From contig OY979716.1 of assembly GCA_963855995.1 (NCBI GenBank), positions 31,984,230 to 32,048,229 on the forward strand: a stretch of DNA of 64,000 nucleotides. The letters are read 5' to 3'. Numbering within the stretch: the stretch's first letter is position 1; each line of letters starts with the position of its first letter. The DNA is from Muricea muricata. Its lineage: Eukaryota > Cnidaria > Anthozoa > Malacalcyonacea > Plexauridae. This document shows, piece after piece, positions 37,174-47,813 of the stretch. The position numbers and the translations under genes are program-made. Below the pieces are notes generated by a model. The model was not told the DNA's origin. It searched no databases and saw nothing but the letters and a program-made list of their open reading frames with translations.

Positions 37174-37482
37174 CAGAAAGGCATGGTGGAAAAGACGGAA
37201 TGCGGAGTCGGAGTACGAAGTCGGATTACGGAGTCATGTTTTATAGCGATATTTTATCAGACTCCGTTTTTTACACTACATTTTATGGGGCGTGAAAAAG
37301 ACGGGGAAAAGACGGGGTCTCGCCACAAAATCACGGCAATCGCTTTTTAATGAAAGTAACAGAATAGAAATTCGCTTCTTTCTCTCTTTAGACATTGATA
37401 GACTTGATTGTAAACGATTTGCGGCACGTTTATTATCAGATTTTATTAGACTCCGTCTTTTCCACTTTATGGGACATAAACA

Positions 37483-37654
37483 CGGCCGTAGCTAGAACGT
37501 TAATAGGGGGGGGGGGGTGTTTATTCATATATTCACGTTCTGCCCAACTAGTTTCTTTTGAAATCAAATTCAAATTTATCCATTTGAAAAGAAACTAGTC
37601 GGGCAGAACGAATATATGAATAAACACTCCCCTATTAACGTTCTAGCTAGGGCT
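37483..37654. mobile_element. MITE of the GAACGTTAA / CACGTTCTGCCC family
   Basis: GGCCGTAGCTAGAACGTTAA, a run of G, TTCATATATTCACGTTCTGC at left; complement at right through AACGTTCTAGCTAGGGC. The same family as 22170-22340. Confidence 0.78.
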
Positions 37655-38369
37655 CTGGACATAAAGTGGAAAAGATGGAGTCTCGTTCTAAAATAGTCAG
37701 AGAATCACAGCAATCGCTTCTTAACGAAAGTAACAGAATAGAAATTCGCTCTTTTCTCCGGACATTGATAGACTTGATTATAAACGGTTTCCGCACGTTT
37801 AGCATCAGATTTTAACAGACTGCACCATGAAGTGCACCATTGTTGTCGAATAATAATAATAATTATTATTATTTATTTATTCTCTGTTACAATATAGCAC
37901 ACAAAGTGCTAGTTTGATTGAGTAACTAATTTTAATTTCTACTATCTAAATCTAAAATCTAGTTAAACAATGTCGAAGCAAAATATTGAACTCTCAAAAC
38001 AGAATCATACCATTTGTTTCTCCGTTATTTGGCCTAAGTAGTGAGTCAAAGCTGTTTTTCTTTCTGTTTCAGGTTTTTTAGTGAGGAAACTCTTCTTCTT
38101 TTAGACATAATAGCCAAATACCCTTTCGCTCCTTCCCAACACGGCGGCTATGTTGTGAGCAAAATAACAATACGATTTTCTTCACTAGTGAGAAAAACCG
38201 TATATCCAATCAAAATGCTGATACGATAAATTTTCACTAGTGAAAAAAATCGTACGGCCAATGAAAACGCTTATTCGCTTCTCCACAGTGAAAATACGAT
38301 TTTTATTTCACCCGTTTACCTCGCGTAAATCTCTATATGTATGGCATAAATATGGCATATATATAGAGG
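37655..38369. other. Repeat remnants, no gene seen
   Basis: The stretch 37665-37830 repeats 37300-37460 (GACATTGATAGACTTGAT blocks) as a diverged direct duplication on both sides of the MITE at 37483. A short (AAT)n/(ATT)n palindrome lies near 37850-37880. TTCACTAGTGA-type palindromes occur at about 38184 and 38230. Confidence 0.45.
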
Positions 38370-38506
38370 ATTACACGGCGGTGCGACGATATGAATTTTA
38401 TCTTCGAGTGGTTAAAACAATATTTTACGAACGAGTGCAGCGAGTGAGTAAAATATTGTTTTCACCACCAGAAGATAAAATTCATATCTTCAAACCGCCG
38501 TGTAAT
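38370..38506. mobile_element. Palindromic MITE
   Basis: ATTACACGGCGGTGCGACGA at left pairs with CTTCAAACCGCCGTGTAAT at right; inner blocks ATGAATTTTATCTTCGAGTG and AACAATATTTTACGAACGAG also pair with their complements. 137 bp, almost a full hairpin. Confidence 0.75.
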
Positions 38507-38509
38507 GTT

Positions 38510-38660
38510 CTGGGGCCGGTTGTATAAAAAAGTGATTAAAGTTAACTATGATTAGTAGAAACGTCAACCAATCAGAACAACGTATTTTGTCCTTAATCAC
38601 TATTTAACTACGAAACAGTGATTAAAAAAGTGATTAAGAGAAAAATACAACCGGCCCCAG
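38510..38660. mobile_element. MITE with GGGGCCGGTTGTAT ends
   Basis: CTGGGGCCGGTTGTATAAAA and then AAGTGATTAA at left; complement at right ending ACAACCGGCCCCAG. A second copy at 61251-61914 is split by another element. The inner element at 19317-19561 has the same outermost bases. Confidence 0.78.
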
Positions 38661-39014
38661 TTAGCTCCAGTTTATTATATAGTTGTAAACAATTTAAGAC
38701 CCAAGTCAGTAATATTAATTTTCGATCAGTAATGCTAAAAACATGGCTTTATTTCAATGTTATTTAAACTAAAACAATACCTGTTCATCATTTTAGTGTT
38801 TTGTTGTATTATTTCCATTTTTTTCGGCACAAACATGTAGTTTTTTTCTTTAAACAAAGGTGAAAATTGGTTCGCTGCTCTTGCAAATATCGCCATTTTG
38901 AAAATACAAAATTATTGATCACGTGATCGATATGTTCACTAGTGAAGGTATGGAAAATATCTTACGGTGTATTTTCAGTATCTTACTGTCAACTATATAA
39001 TAAATATATATATA

Positions 39015-39801
39015 CAGGGTGTATCAAAAAAAAGTAGACGTATTGAAACGGCTCTCAACCTCGCGAAGAGGCTTGAAGTATGAAGTTTTTTATTAATATA
39101 CATTGCTTGGGCACTTACGGTGTGGAATAAATGAAAATATTCTGAAATTTTAATGTTTCAAATCCAGGGGTGTGCGTATCTTGAAACACATTAAAAATGG
39201 CTTGCGCACGAAACTTAAAGACTCAAAGGTAATTTTGAGTTGTTGGATAGAAAATATGTCAGGTGTTTTATTGCTGTTCAAAATTTTCAAGAAATTTGAT
39301 TGAGTGTAAGCCAATCAACCCTCAATTCAAAACGTCGTGCGAACGTATATTTTTCTCATTAAGAATGGTTTTCTGAAGAATTGTTCCAATTTTAATTAAA
39401 TGTCCCTTGAGAGTTGTATGCAAATTAAGTAAATACACAAATTAAACATGCACAAAGCTAATTTTGCTAAAAATATGGAAGTTAGCACGACGTTTTGAAC
39501 GGCTTACACTCGAGCAAATTTTCTGAAATTTTGTACAGCAATAAAACACCGGTACCCGACAAATTTTCCATCTACCAACTCAAAATTACTTTTAAGCATT
39601 TACGTTTTGTGCGCAAGGCATATTCAAAGTGCCGTAAAAGACCCCCCCCGGGTATTGAAGTTTTAAATTTCTCATTTTTCCGGTTTATTCTAGATTATAA
39701 GTACCAAAACAATCTATTTTAATGCAAAACATCGTACATTGAGGCGCTTCACGAAACAGGGAGCGATTTCAGATTTGTCTACTTTCTTTTTATACACCCT
39801 G
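39015..39801. mobile_element. Tc1/mariner-type non-autonomous element
   Basis: 787 bp between TA dinucleotides. Ends are CAGGGTGTATCAAAAAAAAG and CTTTTTATACACCCTG. Inner inverted blocks (GTGTAAGCCAATCAACCC... with AACGGCTTACACTC, and CGTCGTGCG with AGCACGACG) are symmetrical. No transposase frame. TA target and CAGGGTG ends suggest Tc1/mariner, by inference. Confidence 0.65.
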
Positions 39802-40209
39802 TATAGTTAAACAATAAGAGATTTGAGAATCAAAACAATAACACTTACGTATTTTGGTATTTTGGTTTACACTTGCACCAAACGAGAAGCGATAGTTAGA
39901 CTTCAACTAATACATAATATAAAAGTTGCAGACATAAATATAGCAATTTCTCTTATATTAACACCGTCCTTTCTCCAACACATTTTCGACTGTGCTGACT
40001 GACGCTATCTAGTCCATTAGAACATATACAAGCGGCTCCTTTCGTCACGTATGCTGTATTAATCAAACTAACTCACTATCAATTAACCATATTTATAAGG
40101 CCCCGTCCACACGTTCCCGTGTAAATTTAAAACCGGGTAAATATTTTCACGGTTACGCTTACCACGTCCACACGTAACCGGGTAAATCGCCCACACAAAC
40201 CGTGTAAAT

Positions 40210-41013
40210 TTGAAAACGCCGGCCAGAGTGCGAAAATATATAACCGTACACCTTGGACCGAAATATATAACATTACCAATCAATGAGGAAGCTGTTCAGG
40301 AAAAAGTAAAAAAAATTTTACTCTGCATTGGCTTTCCTCAGTGTTTGGGAGCAATTGATGGAACACATATTCCAATTAAGCAACCACAAGAAAATCCGAC
40401 TGACTACATTAATAGAAAGGGTACGTACTCACTGAATGTGCAAGCAACATGTGACTATCAACATTGTTTTATGGATGTTGTTGTGAAGTGGCCTGGAAGT
40501 GTGCACGATGCAAGGGTTTTCTCAAATTCCAGTTTGAATGAGTCCTTGAAAAGTGGCAAGATACCCCAATCTCCACGACACAACCCAGCTGATGAGGACC
40601 CAGTTCCTGTTTTTCTGTTGGGAGATCCTGCCTATCCATTAATGCCATACCTCATGAAAGAATACTCAAATGGTGGCTCCAGCCAGCAGGAACAGTACTA
40701 TGGCATGACATTATGCCAATGTCGTATGGTAATCGAATGTGCTTTTGGTCGGCTAAAAGCTCGCTTTGGTGCACTAAAGTGACCTATGGATATCAACCTC
40801 AATGAACTGCCCTATGTTGTGTATGCATGTTTCGTCCTGCATAACTTCTGTGAAATTCATGGTGAACGGATTGGTGAAGACAAGGTTACTGCTTCAATGG
40901 ACTATGACAAAAACTTTCAACCTGTTACCTCAACTAACAGCTTTAGAACAGATTGTAATGAAGCAGAAGGTAAAAAGATTAGAAGAATATTGACAAGGTA
41001 CTTTGATCCATAA
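40210..41013 (+). pseudogene. Harbinger transposase (HARBI1-like, DDE_Tnp_4), truncated with one stop
   Basis: The catalytic D,D,E residues of PIF/Harbinger transposases are visible: [10 protein letters not shown] (first D), [12 protein letters not shown] (second D) and [13 protein letters not shown] (E). The frame stops at TGA 40780-40782, right after FGALK, then continues in frame as PMDINLNELPYVVYACFVLHNF to a stop at 41011-41013. A single nonsense codon therefore splits the last ~75 residues, which include the usual C-terminal HNF motif. The N-terminal third of a normal HARBI1-like protein (about 150 residues) is missing, because the frame begins only ~110 bases inside the terminal repeat. 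That points to an internal deletion near the left end. Confidence 0.88.
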
Positions 41014-41537
41014 CTGATTGTAAGCATCTGACTTGTGGTTGCAGAGAGTTATTGTATATATGTAAGAAGTTTTACTACCTGAGACAAACAGAGCTCCATT
41101 AAGGTCCCTTTGTTTCTATGAAAGTTGCCAGGAGAGCTTTTACTATAAACATATCAAAGCTCTGTTTGTGTCAAGTAAAGAAGTGACTTTCAATTTTGAC
41201 CTAAGAATTTGTGCATGGATAGACGGTTGCAACTACTATATAAAAAAACAGCTTTCCTGAACTATTGACATTAATTTTATTTTAAATTGATGTATTGGAT
41301 TACTATAGTTAGCCTGAATAAGTATAACAGATTTGTTGAGTTTTTGCTGAATTTGTATTTGGTATAAAAAATAGCTTACAAAAGTAGACATTGCATTTAC
41401 AGTTCTAAAAATATCTTTACATAATCTTACTAATAAAAACAGCTAACTACATTAAGCACTCTTATAATCTTAACCTAACTTAATTATTGTAATAACCTAA
41501 TTATTACTAACAAACCAGCTGCTATTAATGACTGTTA

Positions 41538-42501
41538 TTAACTATCAAAGTTGTCATTTGTGAACTGACTGTATGGGAATGTATTGTTTTCCATGTTCAT
41601 TTGTTGTGAGCTAAGTTGCCTATTCCATGTGTTGTTGTAACCTGCAAGTGGTGTGGAAAAAGGTGATGGTACTGGTTGTACCATTATTTGTCGAAGCATT
41701 GCAAATCCTTCGACTATGGATCCAGTCAAGTGTTACATGTTCGTAGCAAATTTGTTCATTTGATCTGCTTGCTGCTTATCCATGTCTTCCATTTTTTCCA
41801 TAAGGCTTTTTTTATTGCAACATCTTCTTGCACGGCATGCAGCAGTTGCACATCAGTGGACAGTTTTTTTTTTTAGCTTGTCTTGTCGATAACTTCTCAG
41901 TTTTGAATTTAGAAGTTGTCTGCGATCATTGACAGAACTTGGCTCCCCATTTTCTTTATGGTCAAGGTAGTTGTGGTCAAATAGTTCAACATCAGTTGTA
42001 GATGAGGGAGTACCAGGTCTGTTAGTTGATGGTGTACTGGGTCTACCACAACTGGCAGGACTAGAGCATGCCACACGTGAGTTTGAATCGTCTTGGATTT
42101 TGTTTGTCTCAATTCCAGTTGGCAACGTTGTTGTAGCTGGTGATCCACCCCACTACTCTTCCATGTCCACTTTTCCTTCCACTGTCAACAGCACCACGGG
42201 ATTTGACCCTAACAGCTTTAAGTTTGTTCATCAATATTGTCTTATTTAACTCTTCAACTTTGTGAGGGAACTCTTTTCCAATCTTGTCTGCGTTTTCTTT
42301 GGATGGATACTGAGCACGGAATAAGTCTAAAATGTCAGTATATTTTGTTTGACATGTCTGCCAGTCAACATTCTCCGCCGTTCGTGCTGTTTTGTATTCA
42401 AGAACAACGTTCAGTAGCAACTCGACTTCGTCGTCAGACCAGACAAAGTTGTCAGACTTGCTCTTCTTGGCTTTTGACGATTGCCCTTCCGAATTTGGCA
42501 T
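41538..42501 (-). pseudogene. Harbinger Myb/SANT-like accessory protein, frameshifted
   Basis: The first piece (42501 to about 42150) begins MPNSEGQSSKAKKSKSDNF and has a trihelix/Myb-like domain with spaced Trp (FVWSDDEVELLLNVVLEY, VDWQTCQTKY). Such proteins help Harbinger transposase bind its ends. The frame is lost near 42150 and resumes in another frame (about 42125-41853: PTGIETNKIQDDSN ... KLRSYRQDKLKKK), then again for the C terminus (41729-41538, ending NDNFDS). At least two indels. The basic patch near the end of the second piece may be a nuclear signal. Confidence 0.75.
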
Positions 42502-42798
42502 TTTTTTAGCAATTTCAAAAGCAATAAATTGAAAATTGGCGTTTTAAACAGTCCAAACACTATCCACGTGTGATCTTACGAAAAGAAAAACAAATTGCGT
42601 GCAGGTTTTTGCGGGCTCGTCTTTTCTCCAGCGCATGCTCAGATCGTGTTTCATGAGTGTGTTCAAATTTACCCGGGTACGTGTGGACGGGCGAAAACGA
42701 TTTGAACACGGTTACGTGTGGACGCGGTACTTTTCGTAACCATGAAAATATTTACCCAGTTTTAAATTTACACGGGTACGTGTGGACAGGGCCTTATA

Positions 42799-45140
42799 AA
42801 GGTAGGTTACAGTCGCTTCTGCGCATGTGCGATAGGTTTGTTATGAGGAGCCTCCTCATAACAAGTTTCCAGTCCCATGGCGTAAATGAAAACACGCGCG
42901 GCTGTCTGAATCGTTCTCTGTTGTATTGCAAGGAGTAATGGCGCATCAAGTCCTGGCATAAAATTGTTGCTTTGAGAGTTTCAAGATTAAACAATTAATA
43001 TTGGATTCAGAAAACGCGGCAAATCACGTCGCCTAAAGGTTTAATTATTCGCGTTCGGTAGCTTCGAGTCGCACTACAGAATATTCACGAGTCACGACTT
43101 GCTCACAGGCTAGTCTGTATATCACTCAATAAGTATATTGTGGATATGATCTATAACATAGCTAGCAATACATAGAGGATATTACACCGTGCATGGCGCG
43201 AAGATATTATTTACGAGTGTACAAGGTGTGAAATAAATTATACATTTTATATGCGCCCTGTAGAATATGCAATTAAATTGTCGTATTCTCGATTCCAGAC
43301 TTATATATCATGATGAGGATACATTAACTGGCAGCGAATGTGTTGTTGGTGAAGACACAAACACAGTATTGAAATTGAAAGCACAGTGATGAAAGCAAAA
43401 ACTCATGTGAAAAATTCATGAACAACATTTATTTGATTTCTACCATACAAAATTAGATTACAAAATGGAATTGATAAGCATTTAGAACTGTAGCCAGTGT
43501 ATGTGTATATAAACGTTTATAGCATGTATAGAAGGTCTACGATTAGTACGATGATATTAGATAACACTTGTGTTATATTTCAATGTATGAAACTACTACA
43601 TGTAAGTTTCAGAATAAGTAAAATAATAAAATTATCCAGGTGCAAATACATGAAAATGTTGCCAGGATTTTTTACATAATTGGGCAGTTAGCTGAAGATG
43701 ATTTTAATGTAAATGTTAATGTCGCAGATATTTTTTAGATACTTTTAATTTTAATTCTTAACCATAATCTCACGTTTTTATATATATTTATGTACTTCCG
43801 AAATAAACTGAATAAAACTTGTTGTTTCATCATTGGGCAGTTAGCACACGGGTATTTTGTTGTGATTCAGCAGAAGAGAAAATGAGCGACAATTACTGTA
43901 CGTCAAACATCAGGCTAAATTCTCGATCAAGCATCTTGGTTTCAATTCAATCAATTCTCGATCAATCACATCTATGGCGAGCACCTAGACGAGAGCATTA
44001 TATCATGTTTATACGATATAATATCACGACGAGAGCACATATTGTGCTTATATTGCATTATATTGAATCTGGGATTATAATATGTAGTAAAAAACTGTAT
44101 ACAGTATAATAGTTTGAAATATATTCCAGGCTATTATGCTTGAAACACAAAATTGACACTTCCAGAGACATCAACGCCTAAGACACACCGACAATTATAA
44201 TACTGGATATTCACACTCGCAATTACCGGATATTCACACTCGCAATTCCCGCATCTCGCTTGCGGTTTTGAATTCACTCATTACTTTGAATTTGTTTGGG
44301 AATCGGATTGTAAAAGTTACTATAGAGTTAATGGAATCGAGAATACGATAATTTGATTGCATATTCTGCAGGGCGCATATGAAATGTATAATTTATTTCA
44401 CGCCTTGTACAAGCGGTTGAAGCCTGCACTCAAACTCTATGTAAGCCATCGGATAAGCCCATTTATAATATGGTTGTGGTTTTATGGGTGTTTCACCGTA
44501 AACTAAAACACTCGTATCTCCCATATTTTCACTAGTGAAGACATGAAAAATATGTAACGCTTGAAAAACGCGTGTGTTTTCCCCTGGGATTTATATGTTC
44601 TCTGTTCGCTTGTTCATACCTGAACGTGTTTTCGCCACTCCTAAATAATCTTCGCGCCATTCACCGTGTAATATCCTCTATGTATTGCTAGCTATGTTAT
44701 AGATCATATCCCCAATATACTCATTGAGAGATATACAGTACGTGATTTTGTTTTGATAAAATTGGTTCTCTGCCAAAATTGTAATTTCATGTAAGGTTCC
44801 TCTCTGGTGACAAAGCCTGTGAGCATGTCGTGACTCGTGAATATTCTGTAGTGGGACTCGAAGTCTCGAACGAAACCCACAGCATCTGAAGCAAAAGCTA
44901 CCGAACGCGAATAATTAAACCTTCAGGCGACGCGATTTGGCGCGTTTCCAGAATCTAATATCAATTGTTTGATCTTGAAACTCTCAAAGCAACAATTTTT
45001 ATGCGAGGACTTGATGCGCTATCGCTCCCAACAGAGACCGCGCGTGTTTTCATTTACGCCATGGGACTGGAAACTTGTTATGAGGAGGCTCCTCATAACA
45101 AACCTATCGCACATGCGCAGAAGCGACTGTAACCTACCTT
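42799..45140. mobile_element. 2.3 kb foldback element with ~0.5-0.8 kb arms
   Basis: The left arm starts AAGGTAGGTTACAGTCGCTT at 42799; the right arm ends with its complement at 45140, each next to TA. Arm blocks in order: GCGCATGTGCGATAGGTTTG, TTATGAGGAGCCTCCTCATA, the ACGCGCG block, AATTATTCGCGTTCGGTAGC, GAATATTCACGAGTC, GATCTATAACATAGCTAGCA, AATACATAGAGGATATTACA, TGAAATAAATTATACATTT and the GAATACGACAATTT-type block. The right arm carries about 240 extra bases. The centre (43310-44335) has no transposase. The Harbinger element lies directly against its left end. Confidence 0.75.
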
Positions 45141-45414
45141 TAGCAGTTATATTCACCAAAGGCGAGGTGATTATTCGGGAATATTCCCCGATAATCACCG
45201 AGCCTGAGACGAATAATTGTTTAAATATCTTAACACAAGTTATTTTAATTTTGTTTATTTCTTTGTCCGTAATTTGTACAAAACTACAGCTAGGCGCCAT
45301 TTTGTAAACTTGTTTTAACTGCTATATTCACCTTCAGGTGAATATAAAGGAATGTCACGTTATATTGGACCAATCACAACTTCGAATCTCTTATGCTCAC
45401 TTGTGTAAAAATAC
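45141..45414. repeat. Repeat with TATATTCACC blocks
   Basis: AGCAGTTATATTCACCAAAG at 45143 and AACTGCTATATTCACCTTCA at 45317 are direct relatives at the two edges. Between them GTGATTATTCGGGAATATTC and its complement form a hairpin. Probably a small decayed element; no coding sequence. Confidence 0.45.
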
Positions 45415-45628
45415 ATATAGGTTATTTGCCGTTTGGGAGGTCCGTACTGAAAAATATTTTCCCGAGGTCTTAGAAGTGGCCCGATACCGAAGGTCGAGGG
45501 ACGCTTCTAACACCGAAGGAAAATATTTTTCAGTACGGACCGACCTGAACGGTAAATAATTTATTTTTATTTTTTTTCTTGCGGTCCGAAATCATATTTT
45601 AGCCTTTTCTGCAATCTGATTGGCTACA

Positions 45629-45662
45629 CGAGCGGTCCGTATGAGGCCGTGCGGACCGCGCG
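45629..45662 (+). promoter_or_regulatory. Candidate recombination site, 13-8-13 inverted repeat (copy 1)
   Basis: Left arm CGAGCGGTCCGTA (45629-45641), 8 bp spacer TGAGGCCG, right arm TGCGGACCGCGCG (45650-45662). Arms match as inverted repeats at 11 of 13 positions. It lies 85 bases upstream of the recombinase start codon, the same place as the perfect version upstream of copy 2. Geometry equals that of loxP-like sites; function is inferred. Confidence 0.5.
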
Positions 45663-45747
45663 AGTTTTAAATCCACAATGTTTTCGTTTTTAAAAAATTA
45701 AAGGCTGCAATTTTTAAAACTCAAAATGAATTCAGACGACGAACGAA

Positions 45748-47160
45748 ATGAATTCAGACGACGAGCACAGTGAAAGTGAATTCTACTATCCTACAGAACA
45801 TTTTACTTTTGCTGTTCCAAAAAGAAAGGAGGTTTTAGCGCCTAGAAGTGCAATGGAGAGTCCAAATTCACCAGAACAGTTTCGTGAAATTCAAAACTTC
45901 ATCGAAAGTCAGCGCCCAGATAACACGTCAAAAAAGACAACATATGATATAAATGTCATTAAAAGGTATTTTGAATCAATAAATGAGAGAAGAGAAATTG
46001 AAAACATACCTCCCAAGGAACTAAATATCCAGCTGGCAAAGTTTTTCATAAATGTACGCAAGAAAAATGGCGACGTTTATGAACCAACTTCTCTCAAGGA
46101 CTTCCAGAGGAGTTTACAGCGATATTTAAACGATAAGAGTGCCCAAGTAAATATCTTGCAAGACCAAGAATTTTCCAAATCCCGAGAAGTTTTTTTAGCA
46201 AAGAAACGAGAGCTCGTGCAGCAACACGCCAAAGGAAACCGACCACAAGCTTGTAGAGAGTTAACGATAACAGAAGAAGACCAGCTTTTCCAGTTAGGTC
46301 TGTTCGGGAAACATGAGCCAGAAGTTCTCCTGAGGACCGTTTGGTGGGTTCTTTCCCTTCATTTTGGCTTTAGAGCGCGTGACGAATCAAGAAGATTGAA
46401 ATGGGGAGACATAGTGCTCAGTAACGACCCCGAAACAGGCTGTGAATTGTTGTTGTGGAAAGCTGAACGAGGATGCAAAACCAGACATGGCGACGGGCAA
46501 CATCAGAGAGCCTTTTATCCCACAGCGCAAGCAACTGAGAATGAACGTTGTCCTGTCCAGTTATATAAAGCGTTTGCCGAGCATCGACCACTTGAAATGA
46601 AACAGCCAGATTCTCCATTCTTCCTGGCTATTAACCACCGTCTTCAGCCAAGTTCCCAGATTTGGTACTCGAAAGCTGCACTCGGGAAAAACGAAATTGG
46701 GAAGTTTCTTTCGAAGGCTGCGAAAGCTGCAAAACTGCCAGGTAACATCACAAACCACTCTGTAAGAAAAACCTGCATTTCTCGTTTAGTGGATGCCGAT
46801 ATACCAGAGAATTTCGTCGCCCAACTGAGCGGTCACAAGAATTTGAAAAGCCTTGATTCATGCAAATCAGCTTCGACAGCACATCAGCGAAAAATGTCGT
46901 TAGTTTTAAGTCGTTCTACACTACCGTCTTGTGCCACGGGTTCCAAACGTTTGCAGCCTTTGGAGACCAATCAAACAAACGAAGCTTTCAACAACAATGT
47001 CCAGCAAAACCTATCCTACTCCAGCAGCTCTGCAGTCGAAGGCATGTTTTCGGGAGCAACAATTCAAAAGATCGAAGGTTGTAATTTCAACTTTTACTTC
47101 AACGCGAGCAAGAGTCCGATCAGAGGAGCAAATCGTGCCAAAAAAGACGTGTTATCTTGA
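45748..47160 (+). CDS. Tyrosine recombinase, DUF3504/Crypton type, copy 1 (catalytic Tyr replaced by Cys)
   Basis: 470 codons, one frame. The N-terminal 45 residues are acidic and variable. Residues ~50-170 are the core-binding helical domain (IQNFIESQRPDN, TYDINVIKRYFES, DFQRSLQRYL). The catalytic domain shows R209 (FGFRARDES), H337-x-x-R340 (NHSVRKT), and H363 (LSGH). Nine residues after H363, where tyrosine recombinases have the nucleophile, this copy has Cys372 (SLDSCKSAS); copy 2 has Tyr at the same place. The ATG at 45748 is chosen because copy 2 starts at the same point. A 22 bp duplication creates an earlier out-of-frame ATG at 45726. Near 47140-47147 an A-run indel, compared with copy 2, replaces the acidic tail. 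Family role: cut and rejoin DNA, as in Crypton transposons and the ZMYM/QRICH1/KCTD1-like domesticated proteins. Confidence 0.88.
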   Translation: MNSDDEHSESEFYYPTEHFTFAVPKRKEVLAPRSAMESPNSPEQFREIQNFIESQRPDNTSKKTTYDINVIKRYFESINERREIENIPPKELNIQLAKFFINVRKKNGDVYEPTSLKDFQRSLQRYLNDKSAQVNILQDQEFSKSREVFLAKKRELVQQHAKGNRPQACRELTITEEDQLFQLGLFGKHEPEVLLRTVWWVLSLHFGFRARDESRRLKWGDIVLSNDPETGCELLLWKAERGCKTRHGDGQHQRAFYPTAQATENERCPVQLYKAFAEHRPLEMKQPDSPFFLAINHRLQPSSQIWYSKAALGKNEIGKFLSKAAKAAKLPGNITNHSVRKTCISRLVDADIPENFVAQLSGHKNLKSLDSCKSASTAHQRKMSLVLSRSTLPSCATGSKRLQPLETNQTNEAFNNNVQQNLSYSSSSAVEGMFSGATIQKIEGCNFNFYFNASKSPIRGANRAKKDVLS

Positions 47161-47183
47161 GCGATGACAGTGAATCGGACTAA

Positions 47184-47813
47184 ATATTACTTATCTTAAT
47201 ATCTTAATATTACTTTATAATAAACTTTCCATTGATATTTATATATTTACACAACTTTGAAATTCGTTCGCTTGAACTTCTGTATTTGTATTCGTTTTTT
47301 GTAAAATTTTGAAACAAACATGTCAGTTGACTTCCTTATTTGGCACCGCTTAACACTCGCTTGCGCGGGGGGGGGGGGGTGGTATCGTAAACAATTAGAA
47401 AAAAAATAAACCAATTATTTGCCGATTTGGTCGGTCCGTATAGGGAAATATTTCCCTCGGTCTCAAAAACGTCCCTCGGCCTTCGGCCTCGGGCCATTTT
47501 TCAGACCTTGGGAAATATTTCCCTATACGGAATTCTTAACCGGCAAATAACCTATATATTTTTTTCTAAACTCACTCAGTTAATTGCAACACCAAATCAC
47601 ACAAAGATTCTAAAATAATTTATTACTCAGAAAAACAACTCCAAATAAGGAAGTCAATCATACAATTCATTTGATATAATTAAGCACCGTGTTTACTTCT
47701 TAAATATTAATTTACTGTTCTTTCAAACACTGTCAATCATTTGTTAAAAAGTCAATGACCATCAATTCAATTCAGTTCCAAATATGTATTATAATAGAAA
47801 ATGTTAATTCAAT
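47184..47813. other. Spacer between the two convergent recombinase genes
   Basis: It holds the right terminal hairpin (47401-47558), a G-run near 47367 and two inverted copies of TTGACTTCCTTATTTGG (47328-47344 and complement at 47643-47660). Each of those lies ~155-170 bp after one recombinase gene and therefore marks a shared 3' flank of the two copies. Confidence 0.6.

Larger units (their letters stand above)
40099..42793. mobile_element. PIF/Harbinger DNA transposon, two genes, degenerate
   Basis: 2,695 bp. The ends GGCCCCGTCCACACGTTCCC and its complement (GGGTACGTGTGGACAGGGCC) belong to inverted repeats of about 110-130 bp, with the GTCCACACGT word repeated inside. The palindrome TTATAA flanks both sides (40093-40098, 42794-42799) and is the apparent target duplication. 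It encodes a DDE_4 transposase (+) and a Myb/SANT-like DNA-binding protein (-) in convergent order, which is the classic Harbinger pair. Both genes are broken. Confidence 0.88.
45415..47558. mobile_element. Tyrosine-recombinase element with ~160 bp palindromic terminal inverted repeats
   Basis: The left terminus ATATAGGTTATTTGCCG (45415) and the right terminus CGGCAAATAACCTATAT (ending ~47558) are inverted. The inner edges also match: ACGGTAAATAATTTATTTTT near 45550 and, inverted, AAAAAATAAACCAATTATTT near 47401. Each ~150 bp terminus is itself a hairpin built on GGTCCGTA ... TACGGA. Between them lies the recombinase gene at 45748-47160. Crypton-type elements normally lack such ends, so the two hairpins could instead be separate MITEs that landed on both sides. 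Confidence 0.5.

Noticed and set aside
45019-45307. Frames of 93-112 codons on both strands, also at 42657-42994
   Set aside because: They occur in the arms of the foldback element and mirror each other; palindromic DNA gives the same peptide in both arms.
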